The notes beneath the pieces were generated by a model, which was not told the origin of the DNA, did no database searches, and worked only from the letters and a program-made list of their open reading frames with translations. 64,000 nucleotides of DNA, taken from contig CAYWDH010000009.1 of NCBI GenBank assembly GCA_964456985.1, positions 24,236 to 88,235 on the forward strand, given 5' to 3'. The stretch is from WJMT01 sp964456985 (lineage in GTDB: Bacteria > Acidobacteriota > Aminicenantia > Aminicenantales > Aminicenantaceae). Each line of letters begins with the position of its first letter. The first letter of the stretch is position 1. Made by a program: the position numbers and the translations under genes. This document shows positions 42,114 to 50,978 of the stretch, piece by piece.

Positions 42114-42979
42114 TGGTGTATTCTCTCCCTGTGATATTGATGTTTGAAGTTGGATTTGATTTTTTTTGATACTTCGTGGATGACTTCAGGAGGAGTGGAT
42201 GCACCTCCTGAAAGGCCTATTTTTTGAGCCCCTTGTATCATCTCTGATGTGATTTGTTTTGCATTCTCAATAAAATGAGTGTTTTTCAGGATGCTTTTCG
42301 AGATTTGATAGAGCTTGTTTGTATTTGAGCTGTTTTTTCCTCCGATTATTAACAGAAGATCAACGGAAGAAGCCAGCTTTGAAGTGGCATTCTGGCGGAT
42401 TTGAGTTGATTTGCATATGGTATTGTGAATGTTTAGTTCTTCTGTACACTCCATCAACACGCCGGTCACTTCCTTGAATGTATTGAAGTCTTGAGTGGAT
42501 TGACTGATGACCGCACGTTTCTTTTTAAACGGAAGCTTTCTGGCCTCCTTCTCATTTTCTATGATAATGCCCTTACCTAGACTATGTCCCTTCAGCCCTA
42601 TTGTTTCAGGATGTTTTCTGTTCCCAACTATGATGATTTCATCCCCTTTCTCAGCTAGTTTTGATGCCAGTTTTTGTATGTTCTTGACAATGGGGCATGT
42701 GGCGTCTACGATTTCAATATTTTTTTGATTCAGCAGATCATATATTTCAGGAGAAGCACCGTGGCTGCGAATAATAATAGTTCCCTCGTTGATTTCTTCA
42801 GGGTTTTTTACAGGTCTTATCTCCTTTTTTTCCAATTCCTCGATGACCTGGGGATTATGTATGAGGTCCCCTAAGGTATAGACTTTTCCGGATTTGAGCT
42901 GGCGTGTTTTCTTCGCTATCTGAAGAGCCCGCTTGACTCCATAGCACAACCCTGAATTTTTTGCGATTTTAACTTCCAT
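42101..42979 (-). CDS. ispH: 4-hydroxy-3-methylbut-2-enyl diphosphate reductase
   Basis: The last step of the non-mevalonate (MEP) isoprenoid pathway, producing IPP and DMAPP with a 4Fe-4S cluster. The 292 residues carry the three cluster cysteines in NSGLCYGVKRAL, VDATCPIV and ICKSTQIRQ, plus LGDLIHNPQV, IIRSHGASPE and GLSGGASTPPEVI. ATG 42979 was chosen because AAGGTT lies 6 nt upstream; the frame extends 9 codons further. It shows that isoprenoids are made by the MEP route. It is first in the ispH-rpsA-hup-HIT run. Confidence 0.96.
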   Translation of the reverse strand: MEVKIAKNSGLCYGVKRALQIAKKTRQLKSGKVYTLGDLIHNPQVIEELEKKEIRPVKNPEEINEGTIIIRSHGASPEIYDLLNQKNIEIVDATCPIVKNIQKLASKLAEKGDEIIIVGNRKHPETIGLKGHSLGKGIIIENEKEARKLPFKKKRAVISQSTQDFNTFKEVTGVLMECTEELNIHNTICKSTQIRQNATSKLASSVDLLLIIGGKNSSNTNKLYQISKSILKNTHFIENAKQITSEMIQGAQKIGLSGGASTPPEVIHEVSKKIKSNFKHQYHRERIHQCQS

Positions 42980-42993
42980 TTTAACCTTATAAG

Positions 42994-43072
42994 TAGCCTG
43001 GATCATCCACAGTCGAGGTTACTGCAGAATAAAAAAATACCCTCGCCATTTTTTTATGAATAGCTCAGGTTA
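42994..43072. repeat. Dispersed TARCCTG/CAGGTTA repeat, copy I (79 bp)
   Basis: TAGCCTGGATCATCCACAGT at the left and CTCGCCATTTTTTTATGAA with TAGCTCAGGTTA at the right. The GTCGAGGTT segment near its left end is shared with copy C. It fills most of the space between scpB and ispH, which are on the same strand, so it lies within or upstream of the ispH leader. Confidence 0.8.
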
Positions 43073-43146
43073 GTTGGATATACTATATGAGAAAGACATT
43101 TTTGTCAATGCTAAATATAGGTAAAATCTTAACTTAGGCGGTTTTT

Positions 43147-43692
43147 TCATTCTTCTTCGTATTTTTCCGCTAATATCTTTTCGATTTCTTCTTTACTTGG
43201 AAGATCTTTGATGCTGTTGAGTTCAAAATAGCTAAGGAAATGTTTGGTTGTTCTGTAAATTAATGGTTTTCCCGGACTTTTTTTCCTGCCTATGATTTTT
43301 ATGAGTTTTTTCTCAAGGAGGGTTTTCAAACAGTAACTTGCATCTACTCCCCTTATAGCTGATATTTCTGCCAGAGTAGTCGGTTGGTGGTAGGCAATGG
43401 TTGATAGTGTTTCAAGGGATTCCCTTGAGAGCTTTTGCTTTTTTTCATGCTTCAGGAACCTTTTTATATATATGTCATATTCATTCTGAGTGGCAAAGAG
43501 GTAACCTCCAGATGCCTGAATAATAGTGATACCTCCTTTGTTTTCTGAGTAATGCTCTTTCAGTTCAGCAGCAGCATGTTCGATTTCTTTATCCGGGAAT
43601 TCTTTTAAGATATCTTTGATTTTGTCTAATGACAAAGGATCTATGGATACAAAAATCAAGGCTTCAATAATATTTTTCAAATCCTTTTTCAT
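43147..43692 (-). CDS. scpB: Segregation and condensation protein B
   Basis: A 181-residue protein with two winged-helix domains. It shows the ScpB signatures IEALIFVSIDPLSLDKIKDI, LSRESLETLSTIAYHQPTT and IRGVDASYCLKTLLEKKLIK, then GRKKSPGKPLIYRTTKHFL. It binds ScpA and the SMC head to regulate chromosome condensation. It overlaps scpA by 4 bp. It is the last gene of the M50-trpS-scpA-scpB run. Confidence 0.95.
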   Translation of the reverse strand: MKKDLKNIIEALIFVSIDPLSLDKIKDILKEFPDKEIEHAAAELKEHYSENKGGITIIQASGGYLFATQNEYDIYIKRFLKHEKKQKLSRESLETLSTIAYHQPTTLAEISAIRGVDASYCLKTLLEKKLIKIIGRKKSPGKPLIYRTTKHFLSYFELNSIKDLPSKEEIEKILAEKYEEE

Positions 43693-44417
43693 TCTTTTAC
43701 TTCACTTCTTAACCATACCTTTATTCTATGGAACAGGTTTTCTTGGACGGCAATAACCGCTCTTTCACTTATGAGCTCCAGCAGGCAAAAGAAAGACACC
43801 ATTGATTCTTCAAGTGTCTTTTGACTTCCAAAGTATTCAAGAAAGTCAAGATAGGAATGGTCTTTTAAATATCTGATGATATCCTGTTTTTTTTCTTTGA
43901 CTGAAATGTCTTTTCTATTAATGACTTTTATTCCATCTTTTTCTTTTCTTATCATGAGGTTAAAAAACACTTCGGCCACATCAAAAAGAGACACTTCGAT
44001 AAAGTCAAGCTCATGAAAAGATACTGATTTGGGAAGGGCCGTTCTTTTCCATTTTTTAATCTGTTTTTCTTCTTTTTCTCTTAAGATTTTGCATGCTGCT
44101 TTTATTTTTTCATAATCCAGCAACCTTTCAACAAGAGTTTTTCGCGGATCCTCCTCTTCATCTTCATAGGTTTCCCGGGGCAGAAGCATTCGTGATTTAA
44201 TATGGATAAGAAGCGCTGCCATGAGAAGGAATTCAGATTCCCTTTCGAGATTGATGTTTTTTTTATTGTCCAGATATTTCAGATATTCTTTTGTTATGGA
44301 TGCAATCGGAATATTATGAATGTCTATTTTCTTTTTTTTAATCAAAAAAAGAAGAAGGTCGAGGGGACCTTGAAATACCTCCAGGTTGATTTGATAAGTA
44401 TGTTGGGAGCTCTCCAT
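43689..44417 (-). CDS. scpA: Segregation and condensation protein A
   Basis: The kleisin subunit of the SMC-ScpAB condensin, 242 residues. N-terminal YQINLEVFQGPLDLLLFLIK is diagnostic; IHNIPIASITKEYLKYLD and HIKSRMLLPRE follow, and the C-terminal winged helix (VSFFCLLELISERAVIAVQE) contacts the SMC head. I prefer ATG 44417 with CAGGT just upstream; ATG 44435 would add six residues. The sequence around the longer start (TTATGAACCATTCAGGTAAA) looks like a decayed end of the dispersed repeat. Confidence 0.94.
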   Translation of the reverse strand: MESSQHTYQINLEVFQGPLDLLLFLIKKKKIDIHNIPIASITKEYLKYLDNKKNINLERESEFLLMAALLIHIKSRMLLPRETYEDEEEDPRKTLVERLLDYEKIKAACKILREKEEKQIKKWKRTALPKSVSFHELDFIEVSLFDVAEVFFNLMIRKEKDGIKVINRKDISVKEKKQDIIRYLKDHSYLDFLEYFGSQKTLEESMVSFFCLLELISERAVIAVQENLFHRIKVWLRSEVKE

Positions 44418-44445
44418 TTTACCTGAATGGTTCATAAATAAATGT

Positions 44446-45432
44446 TCAGAATCCGATCTTGTTTCTCACTTCTTCCATGGTTGCTCTGGCTTTTTCCCTT
44501 GCTTTTAGGTTTCCTTGCTCAAGTATTTCCCATACCAGGCTGGGATTTTTTTCATAGGTCTTTCTTTTTTCCCTGAAGCTGGAAAGGTCCTTGATGAGAG
44601 TATCAATGATAACTTGTTTGCACTCAATACAGCCAATCCCTGCGCTCCGGCATCCACGAATGATCTCTTCTCTATCTTTTTTTGCAACAAAAGCTTTATG
44701 CAGAGTGAAAACAGGGCAGTCATCAGGATTTCCAGGATCTCTTCTTCTCTTTCTTTTTGTGTCTGTCACCATAGTGGATATTTTTTTTTGAATCTCTTCC
44801 GGGCTGTCTTTTAAGTTGATTGCGTTGTTAAAGGATTTGCTCATTTTACGCCCGTCAGTGCCGGCCAGCTTCGGCACTTCTGTAAGCATCATCTGGGGCT
44901 CCGGGAAAACATTCCCGAAGATACGGTTAAAGCGGCGTGTGATCTCTCTTGCCAGCTCTAGGTGATAAGCCTGATCTTCCCCAACGGGGACGACATCAGC
45001 CTTGTACATAAGTATATCAGCTGTCTGCAGCACAGGATATCCGAGAAATCCATATGTGTTCAGTTCTTTTCCTTTCAGTTCTTTCTGCATTTCTTTGAAA
45101 GTGGGCACTCTTTGAAGCCAGGGAAGAGGAATGATCATGGAGAGCAGCAGATGAAGTTCTGCATGCTCTTTGACTTCTGATTGAATAAACAGAGTGCTTT
45201 TTTGAGGATCCAGTCCTATGCTCAGCCAGTCTGCCGCCACTTCAAATGTGTTTTGCTTGATGGCACTTGGGTTTTGGTATTCGGAGCTGAGAGCGTGCCA
45301 TGTGACTATTGCATAATAACACCGATATTCTTCCTGGAATTTGATCCAGTTTCTAAGAGCGCCGGCGAGATGTCCGAGATGAAGGGGGCCGGTAGGTCTC
45401 ATGCCGCTGAGAACGATTTTGTTCTTTTCCAT
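44446..45432 (-). CDS. trpS: Tryptophanyl-tRNA synthetase
   Basis: A class I aminoacyl-tRNA synthetase of 328 residues. The HIGH-type motif is in SGMRPTGPLHLGHLAGAL near residue 18, the KMSKS loop in GTDGRKMSKSFNNAINL near residue 198. VGEDQAYHLELAREI and YPVLQTADILMYKAD are typical of TrpRS. The start lies 2 bp after the upstream stop with no clear Shine-Dalgarno, so translation is coupled to the M50 protease. The C-terminal anticodon-binding helices are complete. Confidence 0.96.
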   Translation of the reverse strand: MEKNKIVLSGMRPTGPLHLGHLAGALRNWIKFQEEYRCYYAIVTWHALSSEYQNPSAIKQNTFEVAADWLSIGLDPQKSTLFIQSEVKEHAELHLLLSMIIPLPWLQRVPTFKEMQKELKGKELNTYGFLGYPVLQTADILMYKADVVPVGEDQAYHLELAREITRRFNRIFGNVFPEPQMMLTEVPKLAGTDGRKMSKSFNNAINLKDSPEEIQKKISTMVTDTKRKRRRDPGNPDDCPVFTLHKAFVAKKDREEIIRGCRSAGIGCIECKQVIIDTLIKDLSSFREKRKTYEKNPSLVWEILEQGNLKAREKARATMEEVRNKIGF

Positions 45433-45434
45433 TT

Positions 45435-46127
45435 TTATAGAATGATCGAATAAATAATAATTTGTATAGGCCTTATGATAAGGTTAAGCAAGCCCAAATA
45501 CAACAGACCCAGTATGATAATAAAACCGAAAGGACGGATTTTATCATACATTCTGCTTGCTTCTTCAGAAAGGAAACCGGAAATGATCCCGCTTCCGTCA
45601 AGAGGTGGAATGGGGATAAGATTGAATACAGCAAGAAGAACATTCAAAAACACCGCATAGAATAAAATCACGGCCAACCCTTCCAGAGGGCGAAAGCCTC
45701 CTTGAATACCTCCTCTTCCCATTAAGAAGGACCTTATAAAAGAGCTGGTGTTCGGATTGACTGATTTAAGGAAAACGATAGCTATAAGAGAAACAAAAGC
45801 GGCTAAAAGATTGGCTGCGGGGCCGGCTGCGGATACGAGCATGTTATCCCGCTTGGGATTTTTCAGGTTTGCCGGATTGACGGGTACAGGCTTTGCCCAG
45901 CCAAAGGGAGGCGCTCCCATAATAATGAGAATGGCGGGCATGAGAACCGTTCCTATGGGGTCTATATGGGGTATAGGATTCAGGGTGATCCTTCCCATAA
46001 TATGAGCAGTGGGATCCCCCAGTTTGTAGGCAGCCCATCCGTGAGCGGCTTCGTGTATGGTTATAGCGAAGAGAATCACGAACAGGCTTATAATGATTGT
46101 GACTATATTCATTTGTTTAAAAATCAT
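45435..46127 (-). CDS. Site-2 protease family membrane metalloprotease (M50)
   Basis: A 230-residue inner-membrane zinc protease. HEAAHGWAAYKLGDPTA holds the HExxH zinc site near residue 25 and NLIPIPPLDGSG contains the third-ligand aspartate; about six hydrophobic segments surround them. It is the short form without PDZ or CBS domains. Members cleave membrane-embedded anti-sigma factors or signal-peptide remnants. The gene order M50-trpS-scpA-scpB is conserved in many bacteria, suggesting a housekeeping role. ATG 46112 is an alternative start. Confidence 0.92.
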   Translation of the reverse strand: MIFKQMNIVTIIISLFVILFAITIHEAAHGWAAYKLGDPTAHIMGRITLNPIPHIDPIGTVLMPAILIIMGAPPFGWAKPVPVNPANLKNPKRDNMLVSAAGPAANLLAAFVSLIAIVFLKSVNPNTSSFIRSFLMGRGGIQGGFRPLEGLAVILFYAVFLNVLLAVFNLIPIPPLDGSGIISGFLSEEASRMYDKIRPFGFIIILGLLYLGLLNLIIRPIQIIIYSIIL

Positions 46128-46250
46128 TTATAGCATAACTGGGATTATCCGTAAAGCTTCAATGTCGCTTCAGCCGCATCCGGAAGTCATCAAACCCGCA
46201 GCAAGCTTGATTCGTGAATAACCTATCTTGGTATGCAGATCAATGAATAT

Positions 46251-47651
46251 TCAGAGAATGGGGAGGTATTTTTCCACTTCGTATTCAGAGACCTTTTTGT
46301 CGAATTCTTTGGACACTGATTTGTTGTACTGCTCGATCTCATATTTTTTATTGAGGAGGAATTTTTGAAACAGGTGTTCTCCAAGAATTTCCTTGACAAG
46401 TTTGCTTTTTTTCATTTTATGAAGAGCGTTGTGCAGGTTTGAAGGAAGGGTTTTAATATGAAGTTCTTTTTGTCTGTTCTGACTCATATTGAAGATATTG
46501 TCCTCAACCGGATTCGGCAGTGCGGATCTGTTCTTTATTCCTGCTAATCCCGCCATAATGGTGGTAGCGAAACAGAGATAAAGGTTGCAAGCCGGATCAG
46601 GACACCGGAGTTCAATACGAGTGGCTTCTTTTTTTCCGGGTTGGTATTCAGGCACTCTGATATAGGCGGATCTGTTTTTTTGTCCCCAAGCGATATAAAC
46701 AGGTGCTTCATAACCCACTATAAGCCTTTTATATGAGTTGACCCACTGACAGAGGACAGCAGAGATATCCGGTCCATTTTTCATGAGCCCGGCAGTGTAA
46801 TATTTTGCCGTATCAGAGAGATGATACGGATTCTTTTTGTCAAAGAAAATATTTTCTCCTTTTCTCCAGAGAGATTGATGTATATGCATCCCGCTGCCGT
46901 TTTGTCCGTTTAAAGGTTTGGGCATGAAGGTCGCGTAAAGATTATGCATTCGGGCTACTTTTTTGACCATATAGCGAAAGATCATGCACGTGTCAGCCAT
47001 CTCAAGGGCGCTCAGGTATTTAAGGTCGATTTCATGCTGTCCGTTTGCGACTTCATGGTGGTCATATTCAGATTCTATGCCCATTTTTTTCAATAAGATT
47101 TGGATTTCCTTTCTCAACTCCCCATGCAGACCTCCAAAAAAATACCCTCCTTCATCCAAGGGCTGGGCATTTTTTTTGCTGGGAAATATGAAAAATTCAA
47201 GTTCAGGACCCAGTTTTATGTCGTCTATTTTAAATTCCTGCGCCGCCTTTTTTATAGTCTTTTTGAGAACATATCTTGAATCCCCTTCATAGTGGTCTCC
47301 TTCAGGTGTCAGGATGTCACCAAACATAACAGCCTCTTTCCATCTTACGTTTTCGGCAAATCCCTGGTATTCCCACGGAAGGATCCTGAATGTGGACGCT
47401 TCGGGTTTGATGACGAGGTCGCTTTCCTCTATTCTGACAAAACCTTCGATAGACGAACCGTCAAATCCTTTGCCCTGCTTAAAGGAGGTTTTGAGTTCTT
47501 GGCTTGGGATGGTAAAGTCCATGTGCCTTCCTAAAATGTCGGGAAATATGATCCTCACAAATTCAATCCCGTTTTCAGGATTCAGGACTGTATCAAGTAT
47601 TTCTTGCTGATCCTTATACCCAAAACATTTAAATTTTTGGTCTTTAAGCAC
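46251..47651 (-). CDS. glnA: Glutamine synthetase, class I
   Basis: Makes glutamine from glutamate, ammonia and ATP as a dodecamer. The 466 residues have FDGSSIEGFVRIEESDL, GPELEFFIFPS, HEVANGQHEIDLKY, the ATP-binding NGSGMHIHQSLW and IELRCPDPACNLYL. The segment where GSI-beta enzymes carry the adenylylated tyrosine (NLYDLPPEE) reads NIFNMSQNRQKELHIKTLP, so control by adenylylation is unlikely (inference). GTG 47651 was chosen with GGAGG 9 nt upstream; TTG 47657 lies too close to it. An Lrp/AsnC regulator is divergently encoded and may control it. Confidence 0.96.
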   Translation of the reverse strand: MLKDQKFKCFGYKDQQEILDTVLNPENGIEFVRIIFPDILGRHMDFTIPSQELKTSFKQGKGFDGSSIEGFVRIEESDLVIKPEASTFRILPWEYQGFAENVRWKEAVMFGDILTPEGDHYEGDSRYVLKKTIKKAAQEFKIDDIKLGPELEFFIFPSKKNAQPLDEGGYFFGGLHGELRKEIQILLKKMGIESEYDHHEVANGQHEIDLKYLSALEMADTCMIFRYMVKKVARMHNLYATFMPKPLNGQNGSGMHIHQSLWRKGENIFFDKKNPYHLSDTAKYYTAGLMKNGPDISAVLCQWVNSYKRLIVGYEAPVYIAWGQKNRSAYIRVPEYQPGKKEATRIELRCPDPACNLYLCFATTIMAGLAGIKNRSALPNPVEDNIFNMSQNRQKELHIKTLPSNLHNALHKMKKSKLVKEILGEHLFQKFLLNKKYEIEQYNKSVSKEFDKKVSEYEVEKYLPIL

Positions 47652-47688
47652 GGTCAATGTCCTCCATTTGTGTAAAATATTTTATTTT

Positions 47689-47754
47689 AAATATATTTTT
47701 TTATATAATAAAAGGAAACTAATGTCAATTAAATATTGAAAAATAAATATATTT
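47689..47754. promoter_or_regulatory. Paired AAATATATTT palindromes in the glnA-lrp divergent region
   Basis: The 10-bp palindrome AAATATATTT occurs at 47689-47698 and 47745-47754, 56 bp apart, in the very AT-rich space between glnA and the Lrp/AsnC regulator. Lrp-family proteins bind AT-rich palindromes in multiple sites, so these are candidate operators (inference). In such AT-rich DNA a chance occurrence is possible. Confidence 0.4.
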
Positions 47755-47798
47755 GTTTTATTTATTATTATAATTAATAACAAATGTAGGAGGAAGTT

Positions 47799-48242
47799 AT
47801 GATAGATGACCTGGACCGAAAGATCATTCGAGTCTTAAATAAAGATGCGCGAAAGAGTTACAGAGAGATGGCCAAACATCTGGGAATCTCTGTGACCGCT
47901 GTTATAAACAGGATGAATAAATTTGAGGAAACTGGTGTCATAAAAGGGTATATTCCTGTGGTGGACAGAGAGTATTTTGGTATCAAGCTGACAGCCCTTA
48001 TCGGGCTTCGTTTGAAACAGGGAAATCTTCTTGAGATCCAGAAGCAGATAGCCAAAGATGACCGCATAGCGGGAGTGTATGATATTACGGGAGAATGGGA
48101 TTCATTGATTATAGGTTATTTTAAAGACAGGAAAGACCTTAATGATTTTATAAAATCACTGCATTTAAAAAGCAGTATTGACAGGTCCATAACCCATATT
48201 GTGTTGAATATCGTGAAGGAAGAAAAGCGGGTCATTGTCTAG
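47799..48242 (+). CDS. Lrp/AsnC family transcriptional regulator
   Basis: 147 residues with an N-terminal helix-turn-helix (LDRKIIRVLNKDARKSYREM, GISVTAVINRMNKFEETGVI) and a C-terminal RAM effector-binding domain (VYDITGEWDSLIIGYFKDRK). It probably senses an amino acid and controls the divergent glnA and itself. Strong Shine-Dalgarno TAGGAGGAAG precedes the ATG. The TAG stop is the first triplet of repeat copy J. Confidence 0.93.
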   Translation: MIDDLDRKIIRVLNKDARKSYREMAKHLGISVTAVINRMNKFEETGVIKGYIPVVDREYFGIKLTALIGLRLKQGNLLEIQKQIAKDDRIAGVYDITGEWDSLIIGYFKDRKDLNDFIKSLHLKSSIDRSITHIVLNIVKEEKRVIV

Positions 48243-48296
48243 CCTGACCTATTCATAAAAAAATAGCGATGTTCATTGCTCGTTCATCATTCAGGC
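48240..48296. repeat. Dispersed TARCCTG/CAGGTTA repeat, copy J (57 bp)
   Basis: TAGCCTGACCTATTCATAAA, AAAATAGCGATGTTCATT, then GCTCGTTCATCATTCAGGC. It is nearly collinear with copy G in the same orientation and starts with the stop codon of the Lrp/AsnC gene. Confidence 0.8.
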
Positions 48297-48303
48297 AAGC
48301 GGA

Positions 48304-48331
48304 TAGACAAAATCTCTTGTTTTGTTATAAT
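48304..48331 (+). promoter_or_regulatory. Sigma-70-type promoter for the M1 peptidase, predicted leaderless
   Basis: TAGACA (48304-48309), a 16-nt spacer and a perfect TATAAT (48326-48331). Only 7 nt separate the -10 from ATG 48339, so the transcript should start at the AUG. Confidence 0.6.
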
Positions 48332-48338
48332 TGAGCTG

Positions 48339-50966
48339 ATGAAGAGATTACGCCTGATTTTTGCTGTTGTTTTATGCCTTCAGGTCTTTCCCTCTTATGC
48401 GCTCACCAATGCTGATATAAATTCATATAAGATTGAAGAATTTATTGAAGCGTTCAAGCAGTCTATTGAGAACAAAGACTTCGATGCCTATAAAGAAGCT
48501 TTTTCCTCAGAACGGGAAGATATTGAAGTTGCCCGATTAGAGAATTTTTTTGAAGACTTTTCCATGAGTTCTGTATCAATAAAGAGTGTTTCTATAAACA
48601 AACAAGATTCATATCAGCCGAGAGTTTATTTAACACTGTTATTCCAGAATTCCTATTCCCTTATTCTGGACACCTGGCAGCTAGATATCGTCAAAGTGGA
48701 GGGGTCCTGGAGAATTCTGAACAAAGATACCATTGGGCAGACACAGACTCTTTACAAGCTCAAGATACCTTCAGAAAGAATTGAACGAGTTAAAAGAGTC
48801 GAGATCAAACATAAGGACATTTCCATCACTTTTAAAGAGCCCATTGTCTTTTATGACAATATCCCGGAAATTGAAACAGGCTTGATTCTTATCGGAAAAG
48901 GGCACTTAGAATTCACTCCATCTTTACCCAGAGAACAGCACAATTTGGAATTATTATATAACGAAAGGGCTTTGAAAAGCAGTATCGATTCCATTTATCT
49001 CAGGTTCAGTCCAGGTTTTTTTAAAAAAAATATAAAAATAGTCAGGGGATCTGAAGAACCGAATGGGATTGAAGAGTCTGAAATAGATCTAGCCCATGAA
49101 ATTTTTATGAAAAATTACCCTAGGTCTTTTACTGTGAGAAGTTCTCTGACCCATGATTTTTTTTCCATATTACCTCAGGGCGAGGAGGCGGCTTTTGAAT
49201 TTAGAGTTAATAAAATGGGAGAACTGACTTATATTTTTTCTCCCTTTGCCTTTGAGGAAATAAATCTCTATCAATGGAAAAATGGGAAGATTATATGCCT
49301 GTATTCGCCTCCCATGGAAGAAGAAGGAAAGAGATTATTTGTGTCATTCGGACAAAAGTGTGATGTAAAGAATTATCAATTAGATGTGAGCTACAATCCT
49401 AGTGAAAATCTTTTTTCTGGTATGGCGAGGATCAAATTCGAATCAAAGGTCAGGAGGTTGAGCAGCATCAAGCTGATATTAAATCCGGCACTAACGATTT
49501 TACGTATCAATGACAAAGAGCAGAACAGGCTGGTTTTTTCGCAGGATGATTTCAGAAAGACGGTCTATGTCTATCTCTTGAATCAGTTGGCAAGTGGAGA
49601 GTTGGGCGAAATCGACATCTATTACAGAGGAAAAGTGCCTCCTTTAAAGGGGGCTTCTGATACTGCAGAAGCCCTGCAAAGGGAATCAAAAATAGAATTT
49701 GTTGAGACAGAAGACAAATTTTATCTTTACAGCCGCACTTCATACTGGTATCCAGCCCCGGCTGAAGAAGACTATTTCACAGCCCGACTTAAATTAGTGC
49801 TTCCTTATGGTTATTCCGCTGTTTCTAACGGCAGGATGGTTAATGATTTCAGTATAAAGGGCACGGATGCTAGGAAGGGTATAGATGAAAACGCTCATTC
49901 AGTCTATATTTTTGAAATCATGAACCAGATCAAATACCTTTCATTCATTACCGGGAAGCTGGAGAAGGAAGGGGAACGCAATGGATCCATACCGATTGAT
50001 TATTACAGAGGCCCCCGAACCCAGGCTTATACCGGGCGTATTTTTAAGACAGCGGAGGAAGTGATTGATTTTTATCAAAGCCGATTCGGTCCATACCCTT
50101 TTGATAAATTGAGCATTGTCAGAAATGTGGGAAAGAATAAGGGAGGGCAAAGCCCTCCTGCATTGGTTATCATTAATGATTTGCCGAGGATGAGCGGTGT
50201 GAGTTCTCGCCGGATGACAAGAAGCCCGGTTGATCTTTCCAGATGGGACGAATATTTTCTTGCTCATGAAATAGCTCATCAATGGTGGGGGCAGGGAGTA
50301 TCATGGGAATCCTATCACGACCAATGGATAAGTGAAGGATTGGCTCAATTTTCAGCTTCTCTTTTTTTGAGGGAAAAGTATGGAGAAGAGAATTTTGGTG
50401 ATATTTTGAAGAAGTATTCCACATGGACCAAAAAAATGAGCAAGTGGGGTTCTATTATGATGGGTTCCCGAATAAGCCATCTTGATTTTGAAGCGTACCA
50501 GTCTATTATTTACAATAAAACAGCACTGGTTTTAAATATGTTAAAGGATATGTTCGGGGATGAAATGTTTTATCTAGGGCTGCAGAGATTTTTTCTTCGT
50601 AATAAATACAGCGCAGCAAACACGAAGTCATTTATCAATATTTTCAATGAGCTTGCTGAAAATGATCTGGATGATTTTTTCCACGGTTGGTTTGAATCTT
50701 ATCATCTGCCTGATGCAAAAGTAGTGTATTCTGTAGAGAAGAACAGCAATGGTTTCATCTTAAGACTGAACGTGATCCAGGAGGACCGGTTTTTTATGTT
50801 TCCATTATGGTTGGAGTGGAAGGAAAATGGAAATAGAGTGAGAAAAAAGATATTGGTAGATAAAAAAGTAGTCAGTTTTGAATTTCAAATGGAACACAAG
50901 CCGAAAAAAATTAGCATCAATCCCGATGATGCTGTTCCCGGCTGGTTTCATATCCAGAAATCTTAA
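48339..50966 (+). CDS. M1 family aminopeptidase, exported
   Basis: An 875-residue zinc peptidase with a cleavable signal sequence (MKRLRLIFAVVLCLQVFPSYA). The catalytic site is H643-E-x2-H647 in FLAHEIAHQWWG with Glu666 in WISEGLAQF, the canonical HExxH-x18-E arrangement. The first 360 residues form extra N-terminal domains, followed by the M1 beta domain (LDVSYNPSENLFSGMARIKF). A GAMEN-type exopeptidase motif is not evident. It probably trims peptides in the periplasm. ATG 48339 is chosen over an upstream TTG because the signal peptide begins there and the promoter's -10 ends 7 nt before it. Confidence 0.9.
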   Translation: MKRLRLIFAVVLCLQVFPSYALTNADINSYKIEEFIEAFKQSIENKDFDAYKEAFSSEREDIEVARLENFFEDFSMSSVSIKSVSINKQDSYQPRVYLTLLFQNSYSLILDTWQLDIVKVEGSWRILNKDTIGQTQTLYKLKIPSERIERVKRVEIKHKDISITFKEPIVFYDNIPEIETGLILIGKGHLEFTPSLPREQHNLELLYNERALKSSIDSIYLRFSPGFFKKNIKIVRGSEEPNGIEESEIDLAHEIFMKNYPRSFTVRSSLTHDFFSILPQGEEAAFEFRVNKMGELTYIFSPFAFEEINLYQWKNGKIICLYSPPMEEEGKRLFVSFGQKCDVKNYQLDVSYNPSENLFSGMARIKFESKVRRLSSIKLILNPALTILRINDKEQNRLVFSQDDFRKTVYVYLLNQLASGELGEIDIYYRGKVPPLKGASDTAEALQRESKIEFVETEDKFYLYSRTSYWYPAPAEEDYFTARLKLVLPYGYSAVSNGRMVNDFSIKGTDARKGIDENAHSVYIFEIMNQIKYLSFITGKLEKEGERNGSIPIDYYRGPRTQAYTGRIFKTAEEVIDFYQSRFGPYPFDKLSIVRNVGKNKGGQSPPALVIINDLPRMSGVSSRRMTRSPVDLSRWDEYFLAHEIAHQWWGQGVSWESYHDQWISEGLAQFSASLFLREKYGEENFGDILKKYSTWTKKMSKWGSIMMGSRISHLDFEAYQSIIYNKTALVLNMLKDMFGDEMFYLGLQRFFLRNKYSAANTKSFINIFNELAENDLDDFFHGWFESYHLPDAKVVYSVEKNSNGFILRLNVIQEDRFFMFPLWLEWKENGNRVRKKILVDKKVVSFEFQMEHKPKKISINPDDAVPGWFHIQKS

Positions 50967-50978
50967 AAGGATTTCACC

